Program-made: the position numbers and the translations under genes
The notes under the pieces: model-generated
The model's database searches: none
What the model was told of the DNA's origin: nothing
Seen by the model: only the letters and a program-made list of their open reading frames with translations
Assembly: GCF_024586455.1 (NCBI RefSeq)
Contig: NW_026089666.1
Location: 1 to 64,000, forward strand
From: Bactrocera neohumeralis
Taxonomy: Eukaryota; Arthropoda; Insecta; Diptera; Tephritidae
Direction: 5' to 3'
DNA: 64,000 nucleotides
Shown here: piece after piece, positions 1 to 9,699 of the stretch
Position numbering within the stretch: position 1 is the stretch's first letter
Layout: every line of letters starts with the position of its first letter

Positions 1-960
1 CTCCGACAGCCACCGGGGGCGATGCTCTGCAGCAACATCTCCGGTGGCTGAGAGATGCTGTGCTGTGCTGCGGTTTAAGCCCCTGCACCACGACAAGGTG
101 CCTACCATTCGCAGAGGCCACTGATATAAGTATTGGATTATATTTCTCACTTAAAATAAGTATTAATCGCGTTACTTAAGTAAGCAGACCGTAGTGCAAA
201 AAAAAGAACACCAAAAGAGAGCTATATGAATAGCTATAAACTCAGAGAAAGACGCTAACACAACTGCTCAGTACGAGGTTTAGTCGGTGACGATCCCCGA
301 AATTATTCTGTAGTATGTTTTTAATCTCTGTCCATGAGGTCGCGTATTCGGTTAATAACTGTGGTGAATGTCTGTAGGTCTCTTGAGTCGTCACACACTT
401 CAGGTAAGTTAATAAGATATTTTAAAGGGTTTCCCCCTTTTTTTTTTTTTTTTTTTTTTTATAGGTTCGGGAGGAAGTAAAAAGAAATTCTCTCTAATAA
501 AATGTTTTCAATAATGTTTCTTTGCTTGGGTTTTTATCAAGGTTACTTTATGTAGGAATTCTAGCAACTTTTTGATTTCTTGTTTTCCAGACGTATATAG
601 TAATTTTCTTTCAATTTCTTACTCTATGCTAATTTTTTCAGTTACATATATTTAAAAATAATAATAATTATATATAATATAGTTAATCGGATTCTCACTT
701 TCTGATGTTGTTGTTGAATATTATATTGCTGTCTGTCTGGCTCTGTGTTGGGTTTGAAGTTGATCTGGATGTGTTTCCAAGGATGAAAAAAAAATTTGTC
801 ACTATGTTGAGTTTAAAGTTGATTAGGATGTGCAGTTGGCTGATGAGTTGTTAATATGGGTATATCTCTATATTTCGGTTGTTGTCTGAAATTATCATCG
901 ATAAGAGTAAATCTTTTTTACCCTTTTCCTCACCCCCTTTCTTGTATTACTTTCGAAAAA
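1..960. other. Non-coding stretch, nothing firmly assigned
   Basis: The first 120 bases are GC-rich and include a short inverted repeat (GCACC..GGTGC around 88-104). They could be the tail of an element that starts outside the window. The rest is AT-rich with a long poly-T run (about 437-460). Two loosely similar segments near 745-780 and 805-840 share a 'tgttg.gtttaaagttgat' theme. No reading frame here resembles a known protein. Confidence 0.5.
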
Positions 961-1210
961 TTTGTATGTTTTAAAGGATTCGTTCCTCAATCTTATGAAA
1001 TTCAAATGTCACTCTCACTAAACTTTTTCGCAAAAATTATTTTGTATGCTTAGAAGATTCGTTCTTCAATCTTATGAAGTTCAAATGTCACTTTCACTAA
1101 ACGTTTTCGCAAAAATATTTTGTATGTTTTAAAGGATTCTTTCTTCAATCTTATGAAGTTCAAATGTCACTTTAATTTTTTGCAAAAATTATTTTGTATG
1201 TTTTAAAGGA
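961..1210. repeat. Tandem repeat, ~77-bp unit, 3-4 imperfect copies
   Basis: The start 'tttgtatgtt' recurs at 961, 1041, 1118 and 1193, giving a unit of 75-80 bp. Each unit contains 'ttcaatcttatgaa' and 'ttcaaatgtcact'. The copies differ by point changes and short deletions, and the array is non-coding. Confidence 0.75.
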
Positions 1211-1528
1211 TTCGTTGTTCTTTTTTTTTTTTTCTACCCTTTACGAATATAGAAATATTCAATATCCTTTCTTATGTAACACACAAGGATACACGGGTAT
1301 CCTACCGACTGCGCCACTTTTTTCACCGGAGTGATGAACAACGAAAAATAAAACAACTGGGTTGGAGGTATAATCGATAATCAGCGTTCCGTTTTATTTC
1401 GTGCTTTCTTAAATACTAATATTTTGCTTTCTTGTAACAACTTAAAAATAAATGTTTGCATAACGATTCTCAGGAAATGTGTCTTGTGCATTTTGCAAAG
1501 TAATACAATTAATAATAATAAAGTTATT

Positions 1529-1735
1529 ATACATTTTGTTAACTGTTGCATTTTCGTTAGCGGAAATGCACTTGAATGAACAATAAATACAAATTATTAA
1601 AATTCTTCGGAATTAATGGTACATTTTGTTAACTGTTGCATTTTCGTTAGCGAAAATGCACTTGGACAAACAATTCTTTGGAAAACTCAATTAATAGATA
1701 TTCGTATTAAAATTCTTTGGAAATAGTATTCTTTA
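1529..1735. repeat. Direct duplication, ~92-bp spacing
   Basis: The segment 'acattttgttaactgttgca' followed by 'ttttcgttagcg.aaatgcactt' occurs at about 1530 and again at 1621. Both copies end with 'attaaaattctt.gga'. It lies directly upstream of the copia pol remnant and may belong to that element, but I cannot show this. Confidence 0.65.
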
Positions 1736-1746
1736 TAACAATGAAT

Positions 1747-3904
1747 ATGGTTCCAGTGGAGGAAAAGTTGATACTTGAGGAAAATTCACTTTAACAGTCA
1801 GAAAGCTTGAATATGGATGAAAGTGGAGAACTGTATGAACCTTGTGGAGATGACACATTAGATAGCTCTGAATCTGGTACAACAGACAGTGTAGAGTCTA
1901 TAATACTTAACAATACCAACATAATAAGTGGTCCTCGGCATAGGCAAAAGCCAGACAGATTTGGATTTGTATGTGCTCATGTAGAAGATGATAACATGTT
2001 CACGGGTGAAATATCATTGCAAGAAGCCTTGGATGGTCCTGAGAAAGCAGAGTGGTTAACAGCAGTGCAGGATGAATCACAGTCGTTTGAGAAAAATAGA
2101 GCGTGGGAACTTGTAGATGTTCCAATAAATGGTACTATAGTGCAGTGCAAGTGGGTTTTTCGAAAAAAGTATGATAGTGAAAACAAAGTGCGTTACCGTG
2201 CTCGTCTAGTCGCAAAGGGTTTCACCCAAAAACAAGGAGTAGACTATACAGAAACTTTTTCACCAGGTTTAGATGTTAATCATTTAGACGTAAAGACTGC
2301 TTTCTTGAATGGTGATTTAGAAGAAAACATTTATATGAAAATACCTGATTGTTATGATAATAGTAGCTCAGTTGGTAAAGTATTGAAACTTAAAAAGGCT
2401 ATTTATGGACTTAAGCAGGCCTCTAGAGCGTGAAATAAAAAAGTTGATGATTGTTTGATGAGTAATGGTTACAAAAGGTCAAAAGTTGAGCCATGTTTGT
2501 ATGTATATAAAATATATTAACAAATGTATAACCATTGTAACAGTCTATGTTGACGATTTCTTTATAGTTTCCAATGATAAAATTGAAACTAAGAACTTGA
2601 AACAGATTTTATCTAATAAGTTTAGCATTAAGGACTTAGGTGAAGTTAAATTATGTCTTGGAATGAATGTGAAGTTTAATAAAGATAAAGGATATGTAAC
2701 TCTAAGTCAGGAAACTTACACAGATCAACTTTTGAGTTAATTTAATTTAAATGATTGTAAGACTGTTGACACTCCGATGGAGGTCAAACTAAATATAAGT
2801 AAAGGTGAAGTAGGTGTAAATAATCACATACCTTATCAACAACTAATTGGCAGTTTAATGTACTTGTCAGTCTTAACTAGACCAGATATTAGTTACTCTA
2901 TAAGTTTTGTAAGTCAATTTAACCCTCTCATGCCCGAATTAAAACGGGTGAAGCTAAAACATTTTTTAGGAGAGATATATGTTAGTATTAACTCAAGTAT
3001 GAAATGATAAAAATTTAAAAGTCCTTAGTGTCCTGGTTCGTTAGTTACAGGATGTTGCCTATAGACAACAGCACTTTTACAAAATTATTTTAAACAAACT
3101 AAACACTTTTCCAATGATTTATTTTTATTATTAATAACTTTATTACCTTTATTTATTTATGTTGTTTCCTTGGTTTTACAATAAAACAGCTATTTTGATC
3201 TTTTTAAACATTTTTTGCGTAAACGCCTTTTTTCGTGATTTTGAATATTCGCTCTACAAAAAACGCCTACTACATAATGCAAAAAACCGCGCGTCAAAAA
3301 AATTTATATAACGGGACTTAGAAGCATATATGTAAATGTTGCTTATAGGCAACATCGGGCATGAAAGGGTTAATAATTGCCACACAAAAGGGCATTGGGA
3401 ATATGCAAAGAGAGTACTGAAAAGAAGGTAATTCAGAAATAACAGGATATGTAGATGCTGATTGGGCCTCTAACTCTATAGAAAGGAGATCGTATACTGG
3501 AATGTGTTTTTTATTATGTAGTGGTGTAATATCATGGGAATGTAAAAAACAGAATTGTGTAGCCCTCTCTAGCACTGAATCAGAGTATATTAGTCTATCT
3601 GAGGCATGTAAGGAAGCATTGTATCTAAAGGAATTACAATATGAAATAACTAATAAAATGTACACAATCAGCCTGTATAATGATAATCAGGTCACAAAAA
3701 CTGTGTGCAAATTCAGTCTTTCACAAACGTACAAAGCACATTGATGTCAAATATCATTTCTGTCGTGATCTAGTGAAAGATAAGATTGTTAAAATACTGT
3801 ATTTGCCAACAGCTGATATCCCGGCTGATATTTTAACTAAAAGTTTATGTACAACAAAACACTATAATTTTAAGTCGCTTCTTGGCATAGTTTCTATAGA
3901 ATAA
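1747..3904 (+). pseudogene. Broken copia-type pol: reverse transcriptase and RNase H
   Basis: The frames read as the C-terminal half of a Ty1/copia polyprotein. From 1807 come the RT entry (WL.AVQDE, CKWVFRKKY, RARLVAKGFTQ), then DVKTAFLNGDLEENIYMK and LKKAIYGLKQASRA. From 2465 comes YVDDFFIV, the catalytic YVDD. From 2777 come YQQLIGSLMYL and TRPDISYSISFVSQF, and after an insertion the RNase H segment with GYVDADWAS and ALSSTESEYISLSEACKEA. Damage includes a deletion between TETFSP and DVKTAF, a stop where RAW is expected (2431-2433), a second deletion near 3422 before the RNase H segment, and further frame changes near 2520, 2740 and 3690. Gag, protease and integrase are not seen upstream, so the copy is 5' truncated and dead. 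The superfamily call is secure from the motifs; the family within copia is not resolved. Confidence 0.9.
2923..3369. mobile_element. TTAA-flanked MITE (piggyBac-like) inside the copia pol
   Basis: A 447-bp non-coding insertion flanked by TTAA at 2919-2922 and 3370-3373. Its terminal inverted repeats are CCCTCTCATGCCCGA on the left and TCGGGCATGAAAGGG on the right. Internal 'gatgttgcctatagacaac' and 'gttgcttataggcaacatc' form a subterminal inverted pair. Joining the flanks across one TTAA gives the expected copia frame (SQFNN..HTKGHWEYAKRVL), so insertion was clean. TTAA duplication is the piggyBac signature; assignment to that superfamily is inferred from target site only, as no transposase is encoded. 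Confidence 0.9.
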
Positions 3905-3939
3905 ATTTGATATTTTATAAATTTTTTTAGTGAATATTG

Positions 3940-4100
3940 CGATAAGTAGGGGTGTTATTTGGTATCGACAATATCACGTTCAAAGTTAATAGCGCCATCT
4001 ACCGTAAGAATAGATAATATGTATCTATATATGATGTAGTTTGCTTCTATAATAAATGAATTCAGTTCTTGTCTGCGATTCACGTGTTTCATTTGATTTT
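3940..4100 (+). repeat. Putative copia polypurine tract and start of 3' LTR
   Basis: About 45 bases after the last RNase H frame stops, a purine run (gataagtagggg, 3941-3952) is followed by TGTTATTTGG, the TG start expected of an LTR. The next ~150 bases contain an AATAAA-like polyadenylation region (about 4050). No second LTR copy lies in the window and the right end is not defined. Confidence 0.5.
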
Positions 4101-4401
4101 ACATTGACATCGCATGTTGATCGTGTTTGCCTCTCATTCGTTCTTTCTATGGATGACTGTCAAGCTAACAAGACATACAGAACGTAAGTGTTCCGAATGC
4201 ACTCAGTGTATCAAAAAAAATGTTTCAACATTGTGTGTATTTTTCTCAGATTTCAACGTGATTAACATTCTGCGTACAACACAAAACAAGTGAGTATTTT
4301 TGTTGTTTCATATGTGATGCCATGCGGATTGATTGTCGCTTGAAAATGCGCGGTGTGTGTAAAAAAAAGTGTTTCAACATTGTGTGTTTTTTTCAGATTT
4401 A

Positions 4402-4948
4402 CCGTGCGATTCTGTAACTTGAGACAGTCTCAAGTCTCTAAATTTGAGATTTTAAGTTAGAGACAATTTTTGAGACTTGAGATGATATTGCTATTCTGTA
4501 AGTGACAGTGACAAAATCTATTACATTTCATTATTCAGAGATGTTTTTACACTTGAATGAAAATAAATATGTCGATAACAAATATTAAATTTTCTATAAC
4601 ATAGTCAAAAAACATAATTATCAATGAAAATAAAAATATATGTTGACTTTGTTTCATAATATTTACGAAATTTATGTAAAATTGATTTATTTTTAACCTT
4701 TTCGTGTTTGAGTTGCTTACAAAATATAAAGAAACGACAATCGATTAATATCTATGATGATCTCTATTCAGTATATTCAAAATGGCAGACAAGAGTTCTT
4801 TTTAGTTTTGTGACCTGCTAACTACCAGGTCTCAATATTTTGAGACTAACGCTAGAGACTGTTTAGTGAATAGTAACTAGTCTCAAATTGAGACTTTGCC
4901 TCAAAATGTCTCAAATAGAGACTAGAGACTGGTTACAGAATCCCGCTA
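4402..4948. mobile_element. Harbinger-like MITE inside the Helitron
   Basis: A 547-bp AT-rich non-coding insertion flanked by TTA (4399-4401 and 4949-4951). Its ends pair as GTGCGATTCTGTAAC on the left against GTTACAGAATCCCGC on the right. Subterminal sequence is rich in CTCAAGTCTCTAA and TCTCAAATAGAGAC blocks. The same blocks lie inside both ends of the 4-kb Harbinger element at 22161-26197, which suggests a non-autonomous relative. The outermost 3-4 bases of the two ends do not match well. Confidence 0.7.
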
Positions 4949-5206
4949 TTAATTCCATCGATTTGCTACATTTATTCGAACCGATTTTGTGTTTTTCTGC
5001 TGACCGTGCAACACATACAAAGCAAGTGAGTATTGTTATTGTTTCGTAAGTGCTTCCATGCGGTTCGCAAATACACTGTTGGTGGGTCTTATTGCATATG
5101 CGTGTGTAGGTAAAATACATAGTTTAAGATGTAGTTTTAGGTTAATTTTTCCATTTTTATTTATGTAATTCAAATATGCATATTCTAGCACGACCGCCGG
5201 TGCCCA

Positions 5207-6233
5207 ATGGCTAACAAAAAGACATTAGAAGCATTCAATAGAACAATGCAAGATTTACGCCAAAAGCAACAACTTTTTGGCGGAGCATTAGTCTTATTAT
5301 CCGGCGATTTTCGGCAAACTTTGTCAGTCATTCCTCGATCAACTCCTGCCGACGAAATAAACGTATGTTTAAAATCGTCAGTTTTGTGGAGACATGTTCA
5401 AAGGCTGACCCTTACCATTAACATGCGAGTCCAACTGCAAAATGATCGATCCGCAGCGGCGTTTTCGAAGCAGTTGTTGGACTTTGGCGAAGGCAAAATA
5501 CCAATCGATGATACCGGTTTGATCACATTGCCGAACAACTTTTGTACACTTTTACAATCGAAAGAAGAATTGATTGAATGTGTATTTCCGAATATTGTTC
5601 AACACTATCAACGCCACGATTATTTAAGTGAACGCGCAATATTGGCACCAAAAAATGTACACGTCAACGAAGTCAATTTTGCCATTCAAGAAAAACTGCC
5701 AGGAGAAGCTACAACATTTATGTACATCGATTGATAGCGTTTTAAATCAAGACGAAGTACTCAATTATCAAACTGAATTCTTGAATTCTTTGGATCCCCC
5801 CGGTCTGCCACCGCATCGTTTGGCCCTGAAAGTCGGTTCACCCATTATACTTCTACGAAATCTGAAGCCACCGACTTTGTGTAATGGCACAAGACTTTCA
5901 GTCAAAAAATTGTGGCCAAATTTGATTGAAGCAACAATACTAAATGGCAAGGCAGCAGGTGAAGTTGTACTCTTACCACGCATTCTTATGATTCCAACGG
6001 ACATGCCGTTTGAATTTAAGCGCTTGCAGTTCCCAGTACGTCTTGCCTTTGCGATGACCATCAACAAATCGCAAGTTCAAACGTTTCAAGTGTGCGGCGT
6101 CAATTTGGAAGAACCGTGCTTCACCCACGGCCAATTGTTCGTCGCATGCTCGAGAGTGGGAACACCAAGATACTTATTCATTTACACGCCAGGTGGAAAA
6201 ACCAAAAATGTTGTATACCAATATATTTTATAA
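5207..6233 (+). pseudogene. Helitron helicase, C-terminal part (Pif1-like)
   Basis: Two frames (5207-5734 and about 5717-6233) make up the C-terminal part of a Helitron Pif1-family DNA helicase, the enzyme that unwinds DNA during rolling-circle transposition. Visible motifs are NKKTLEAFNRTMQDLR, LLSGDFRQTLSVIPRS (helicase motif III region), SERAILAPKN..VN, LKVGSPIILLRNL, FAMTINKSQVQTFQ..GV (motif V region) and LFVACSRVGTPRYL (motif VI). A single-base shift near 5715-5725 separates the frames. Walker A and the Rep nuclease are absent, so the copy cannot act alone. A Rep-domain fragment at 63419-64000 and another helicase fragment at 19259-19746 show that Helitrons are common here, but they need not be the same family. 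Confidence 0.9.
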
Positions 6234-6315
6234 ATGTTTTATAAATAAGTAACAGTTTTACAACAATAAATAAAACACAAAGTAAAAACCCTTAAGAGTT
6301 TTAATCGATTTAGGT

Positions 6316-6343
6316 GTAGCGAAACGCACAGGGTAACAGCTAG
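6316..6343 (+). other. Helitron 3' terminus (CTAG|T)
   Basis: The sequence 'gtagcgaaacgcacagggta' followed by 'acagctag' then T matches the usual Helitron 3' end: a GC-rich subterminal segment finishing in CTAG (6340-6343) against a host T. It lies 107 bases after the helicase stop codon. Confidence 0.75.
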
Positions 6344-6435
6344 TTCATTTATAAAATAAATATAAAAAACTCTCAATCTCGTCTGTCGCGAGAGCACGAA
6401 CAATGCCCATGCAAAGAGCGCGTATAGCATACATA

Positions 6436-6965
6436 ATAGGTTGTGAAAAAAGTCTTGCGGTACTTTCGCTAGTTGGCGCTGAAAGCGGGTAGTTCTAGTT
6501 TTATTCGTCGCATCGGGTCATGTTATACCTTTTTGGAAAGCTCATTTCACGCGCTAACACGTGTTTTATTGATTGTCGTTTCTTTTAAGTCGTTCGTGAG
6601 TTATAGCGTCGCAAAACATGGAGCAAAATAAAGAGAAAATACGGCATATTTTACAGTACTACTACGATAAATGCAAAAATGCATCTCAAGCCGCCAATAA
6701 AATTTTTGCAGTTTATGGACCCGATACAGTTTCTATTTCCACCGCACAATGTTTTCGTTCTGGTGTAGAGGTGGTCGAAGATGCGCCACGCTCCGGAAGG
6801 CCTGTCGTCGAAAATTGCGATAAAATTGCTGAATTGGTCGAAAGAGACCGGCATAGTAGCAGCCGTAGCATCGGTCAAGAGCTGGGCATGAGTCATCAAA
6901 AATTCATTTCAATTTCAAAAAAAAAAAATCAATAAAAATACCGCAACACTTTTTTGACAACCCAT
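6436..6965 (+). mobile_element. Internally deleted mariner element
   Basis: A 530-bp element flanked by TA (6434-6435 and 6966-6967). The left end ATAGGTTGTGAAAAAAGTCT and the right end, read inwards, ATGGGTTGTCAAAAAAGTGT form inverted repeats that continue into TGCGGTA. It contains only the N-terminal part of a mariner transposase. The catalytic domain is deleted, so the element could move only if a related transposase acted on its ends. Confidence 0.9.
6618..6935 (+). pseudogene. Mariner transposase, N-terminal DNA-binding domain only
   Basis: The 105-residue frame starts MEQNKEKIRHILQYYYDK. It holds the paired helix-turn-helix region of mariner transposases (KNASQAANKIFAVYG, then STAQ and EDAPRSGRPVV, then SSRSIGQELGMSH). 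Homology stops near residue 92, where the frame runs into A-rich sequence next to the right inverted repeat. Full-length mariner transposases are about 340-350 residues and carry a DDD catalytic domain, none of which remains. A 3-4 residue gap after STAQ, where a WF.RFRSG motif is expected, suggests another small deletion. Confidence 0.9.
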
Positions 6966-7107
6966 TATATTATAAAAATACACGCGGAGTATATCTGTGT
7001 AAAATCTCATCTGTCCCGAGAACGGCTGAAAGTGTTCACCCACAAAAGTGCCCAACGCGCCATAAGAAGTTTTCACTTCAAAAAACAACAATAATAATTA
7101 ACAAGAA

Positions 7108-8160
7108 AAAACGTTAACTTCGGCTGCACCGAAGCTAATATACCCTTCACAGATTACATTGGTGCCTTAGAAAATAATTTATACCAAATTTCGTAAATAT
7201 ATCTTGTCAAATGCAAAAGTCTTCCATACCAGCATTTGATTCCGATTATTCAGTTTGTATGGCAGCTATATGCTATAGTTAACCGATCTGAACATTTTCT
7301 TCAGATATTATATTATTTTTACAAACAATAACTCATACCAAATTTTGTGAAGATACGTTGTCAAATGTGAAAGTTTTCCATACAAGAGCTTGATTCCGAT
7401 CGTTCAGTTTGTATGGTAGCTATATGCTATAGTTAACCGATCTGACCAATTTCTTCGGTGATTACATTGTTGCCTTAAAAAATAATCCATACCAAATTTG
7501 GTGAAGAAACATTGTCAAATGTGAAAGTTTTCCATACAAGAACTTGATTCCCATCATTCAGTTTGTATGGCAGCTATATGCTATAGTAAGCCGATCTGAA
7601 CAATTTCTTCTGATATTACATTATTTTTACAAACAATAACTCATACCAAATTTCGTGAAGATACGTTGTCAAATGTGAAAGTTTTCCATACAAGAACTTG
7701 ATTCCGATCGTTCAGTTTGTATGGTAGCTATATGCTATAGTTAACCGATCTGACCAATTTCTTCGGTGATTACATTGTTGCCTTAGAAAATAATCCATAC
7801 CAAATTTGGTGAAGATACATTGTCAAATGTCAAAGTTTTCCATACAAGAACTTTATTCCGATCATTCAGTTTATATGGCAGCTATGTATATGTTATAGTG
7901 GTATGATATCGGCCGTTCCGACAAATGAGCAGCTTCTTGAAGAGAAAATGACCTAGGCAAAATTTCAAAAGGGTATCTTAAAAACTGAGGGACTAGTTCG
8001 TATATATACAGACAGACAGACGGACGGACATGGCTAAATCGACTCAGCTCAACATACTGATCATTTATATGTATACTTTATAGGGTCTCCGACGCTTCCT
8101 TCTGGGTGTTACAAACTTCGTGACAAACTTAATATACCCTGTTCAGGGTATAAAGATAAT
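7108..8160. repeat. Non-coding interspersed element with ~154-bp tandem units
   Basis: It starts with a short hairpin (TTCGGCTGCACCGAA, about 7119-7133) and 'aatatacccttcacag'. It ends with 'aatataccctgttcagggta', whose CCCTG..CAGGG is also a hairpin. Between are about five imperfect units: 'agttaaccga' or its variant occurs near 7277, 7431, 7585 and 7739, a regular 154-bp step. Each unit has 'ataccaaattt.gtgaaga', 'ttgtcaaatg', 'ttttccatacaaga' and 'cagtttgtatgg.agctata'. A GACA/GACG-rich tract (about 8010-8030) precedes the tail. No coding frame is seen. Similar architecture is found at 24239-25332. Confidence 0.75.
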
Positions 8161-8247
8161 GATCGGAATGATTGATTGATTGACTAAGGCGAATCGGTAA
8201 TAAACTTGAGGAAGTTAGAATACTTAAATTAAGTTTTGAAAAAACAG

Positions 8248-9685
8248 ATGGCTAATCCAAACAATTTGATTAATATTGAAGAAAATCCCCACCAACGACA
8301 AAGACAGATACAAAGACAAGTGACATACTAAAACAGTAGAAATATAACACAACCTGGCGATTTAACGAATGCCATTCGGCAAGTTTTATATTTTTTTTGT
8401 TACAACTCAAAATCAAATATTTGATTTTACTAATGTAGAATGTCAAGGGTTTGACCAAGAGCACCTAGGTAATTTAAGAGAATTAGACAAAGTGCCCGAT
8501 ATAGTAAAAAGTCTAAGAGAATTTTCCGGTTACCCAGCCGAGTTTGGCTCATGGAAAAAAAGTGTAGACAGAATTTTAAGAACATACGAACATACAGTTG
8601 GTACTGCAAAGTACTTTGGTATTTTGCGTACTCTTCGCAATAAAATAACTGGAAATACAGACACTGCGTTAGAATCGTATAACGTACCTTTAAATTGGAG
8701 TGCCATCTCCAAATGGCTTACGCTACACTATGCAGACAAAAGGGACTTGAGTACCTTAGAGTACCAAATGACCATCATAGCACTCGGTTCTAACCAGCCT
8801 GTTGAAGAACTCCGCCAGGCCGTCTATAAAGATTTATCGTTGATCCTTCCTATCCTGATAAGATAGGCTGTATGGAATTAGGTAGGGAATCAAAACAATT
8901 AACCAACCTGTACAGGGATAAGGCTCTTGATACCTTTATTCGCGGATTACGTGGAGACCTTTCACGTCTTCTCGACATGAAAGAGCCTGTTGATTTACCA
9001 ACTGCATTGTATTTATGTTTAAAGTTAGAAAATTAAGCATACCGTACCAATCATGCGTCAAATAGGGGAAAACAAAACATATTTAGAAATTAACCCAATA
9101 GACCAATATTAGTACCACGTCAGGTTCCGACTCCTCACTTTTCATATTTTCAAGCTAGACCAATTCGACCTAGAATTAACACACTGTAAAACCCAACTAT
9201 GAATCCCAGACAATCAAATAATTTTTTGAACAACCACAACAAAAGCCATATTTTACTAATATAGTAATAATAATAATAAATACCAATTCGCACATAACCA
9301 TAACGTACAACGACTAATATACCAACCATCTCGTCCTATGGTTGCCAAACCACAACCACGACCAGAACCAATGGACATTGACAGAAGTATCCAAACTAAG
9401 TAGATTAACTACATGAACCGACCACAATTTGATTTAGGTAAAAGACCACCCATGCCCACTGCCGAGATAGCCAAACGACAAAGGAATTTTAATATTCAGA
9501 CAGACACTTACCAACAAACAGGTACAGAAGAAGCAGTACCAACTATGGCTGATTATCAGCAAACTATCTCAGAACAAAAAGAACAGACAGATTACGATGA
9601 AACACTTAGCGACTATACCGAAGTTATTGAAAATAGTGACCAAGAACAGCAATCCGATTCAATTTATCTTAATTTTTTAGAATAA
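8248..9685 (+). pseudogene. gypsy-1 gag remnant
   Basis: The likely start is the ATG at 8248 (MANPNN..). The best preserved part (8408-8850) has LRELDKVPDIVKSLREF, GSWKKSVDRILRTYE, ALESYNVPLNWSAISKWL and HYADKRDLSTLEYQ. These match the corresponding capsid region of the gypsy-2 gag one for one. Frameshifts near 8860 and 9030 break it. A basic/acidic C-terminal part (9413-9685) parallels the second gag frame of gypsy-2, ending SIYLNFLE just before pol. The protein would form the capsid; as written it cannot. Confidence 0.8.
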
Positions 9686-9699
9686 CTGACTCCTCACTT

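Larger units (their letters stand above)
4204..6343 (+). mobile_element. 5'-truncated Helitron
   Basis: This segment ends with the Helitron-type 3' terminus and carries the C-terminal half of a Helitron helicase. Its upstream part contains two or three imperfect ~170-bp units, each with 'tttcaacattgtgtgt', 'ttt.tcagattt', 'caacacaaa.caagtgagtat' and 'catgcgg', near 4210, 4365 and after 4951. The Rep domain and the Walker A part of the helicase are missing. The second unit is interrupted by a Harbinger-like MITE. The exact 5' boundary is not defined, so the start given is where the repeated units begin. Confidence 0.65.

Noticed and set aside
856..1053. Open frame of 65 residues near 856
   Set aside because: It overlaps the 77-bp tandem repeat and has no recognisable domain; chance frame in AT-rich DNA.
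3370..3500. Frame break before the copia RNase H considered as part of the TTAA MITE event
   Set aside because: The copia frame is restored exactly at the TTAA; the later deletion near 3422 is independent.
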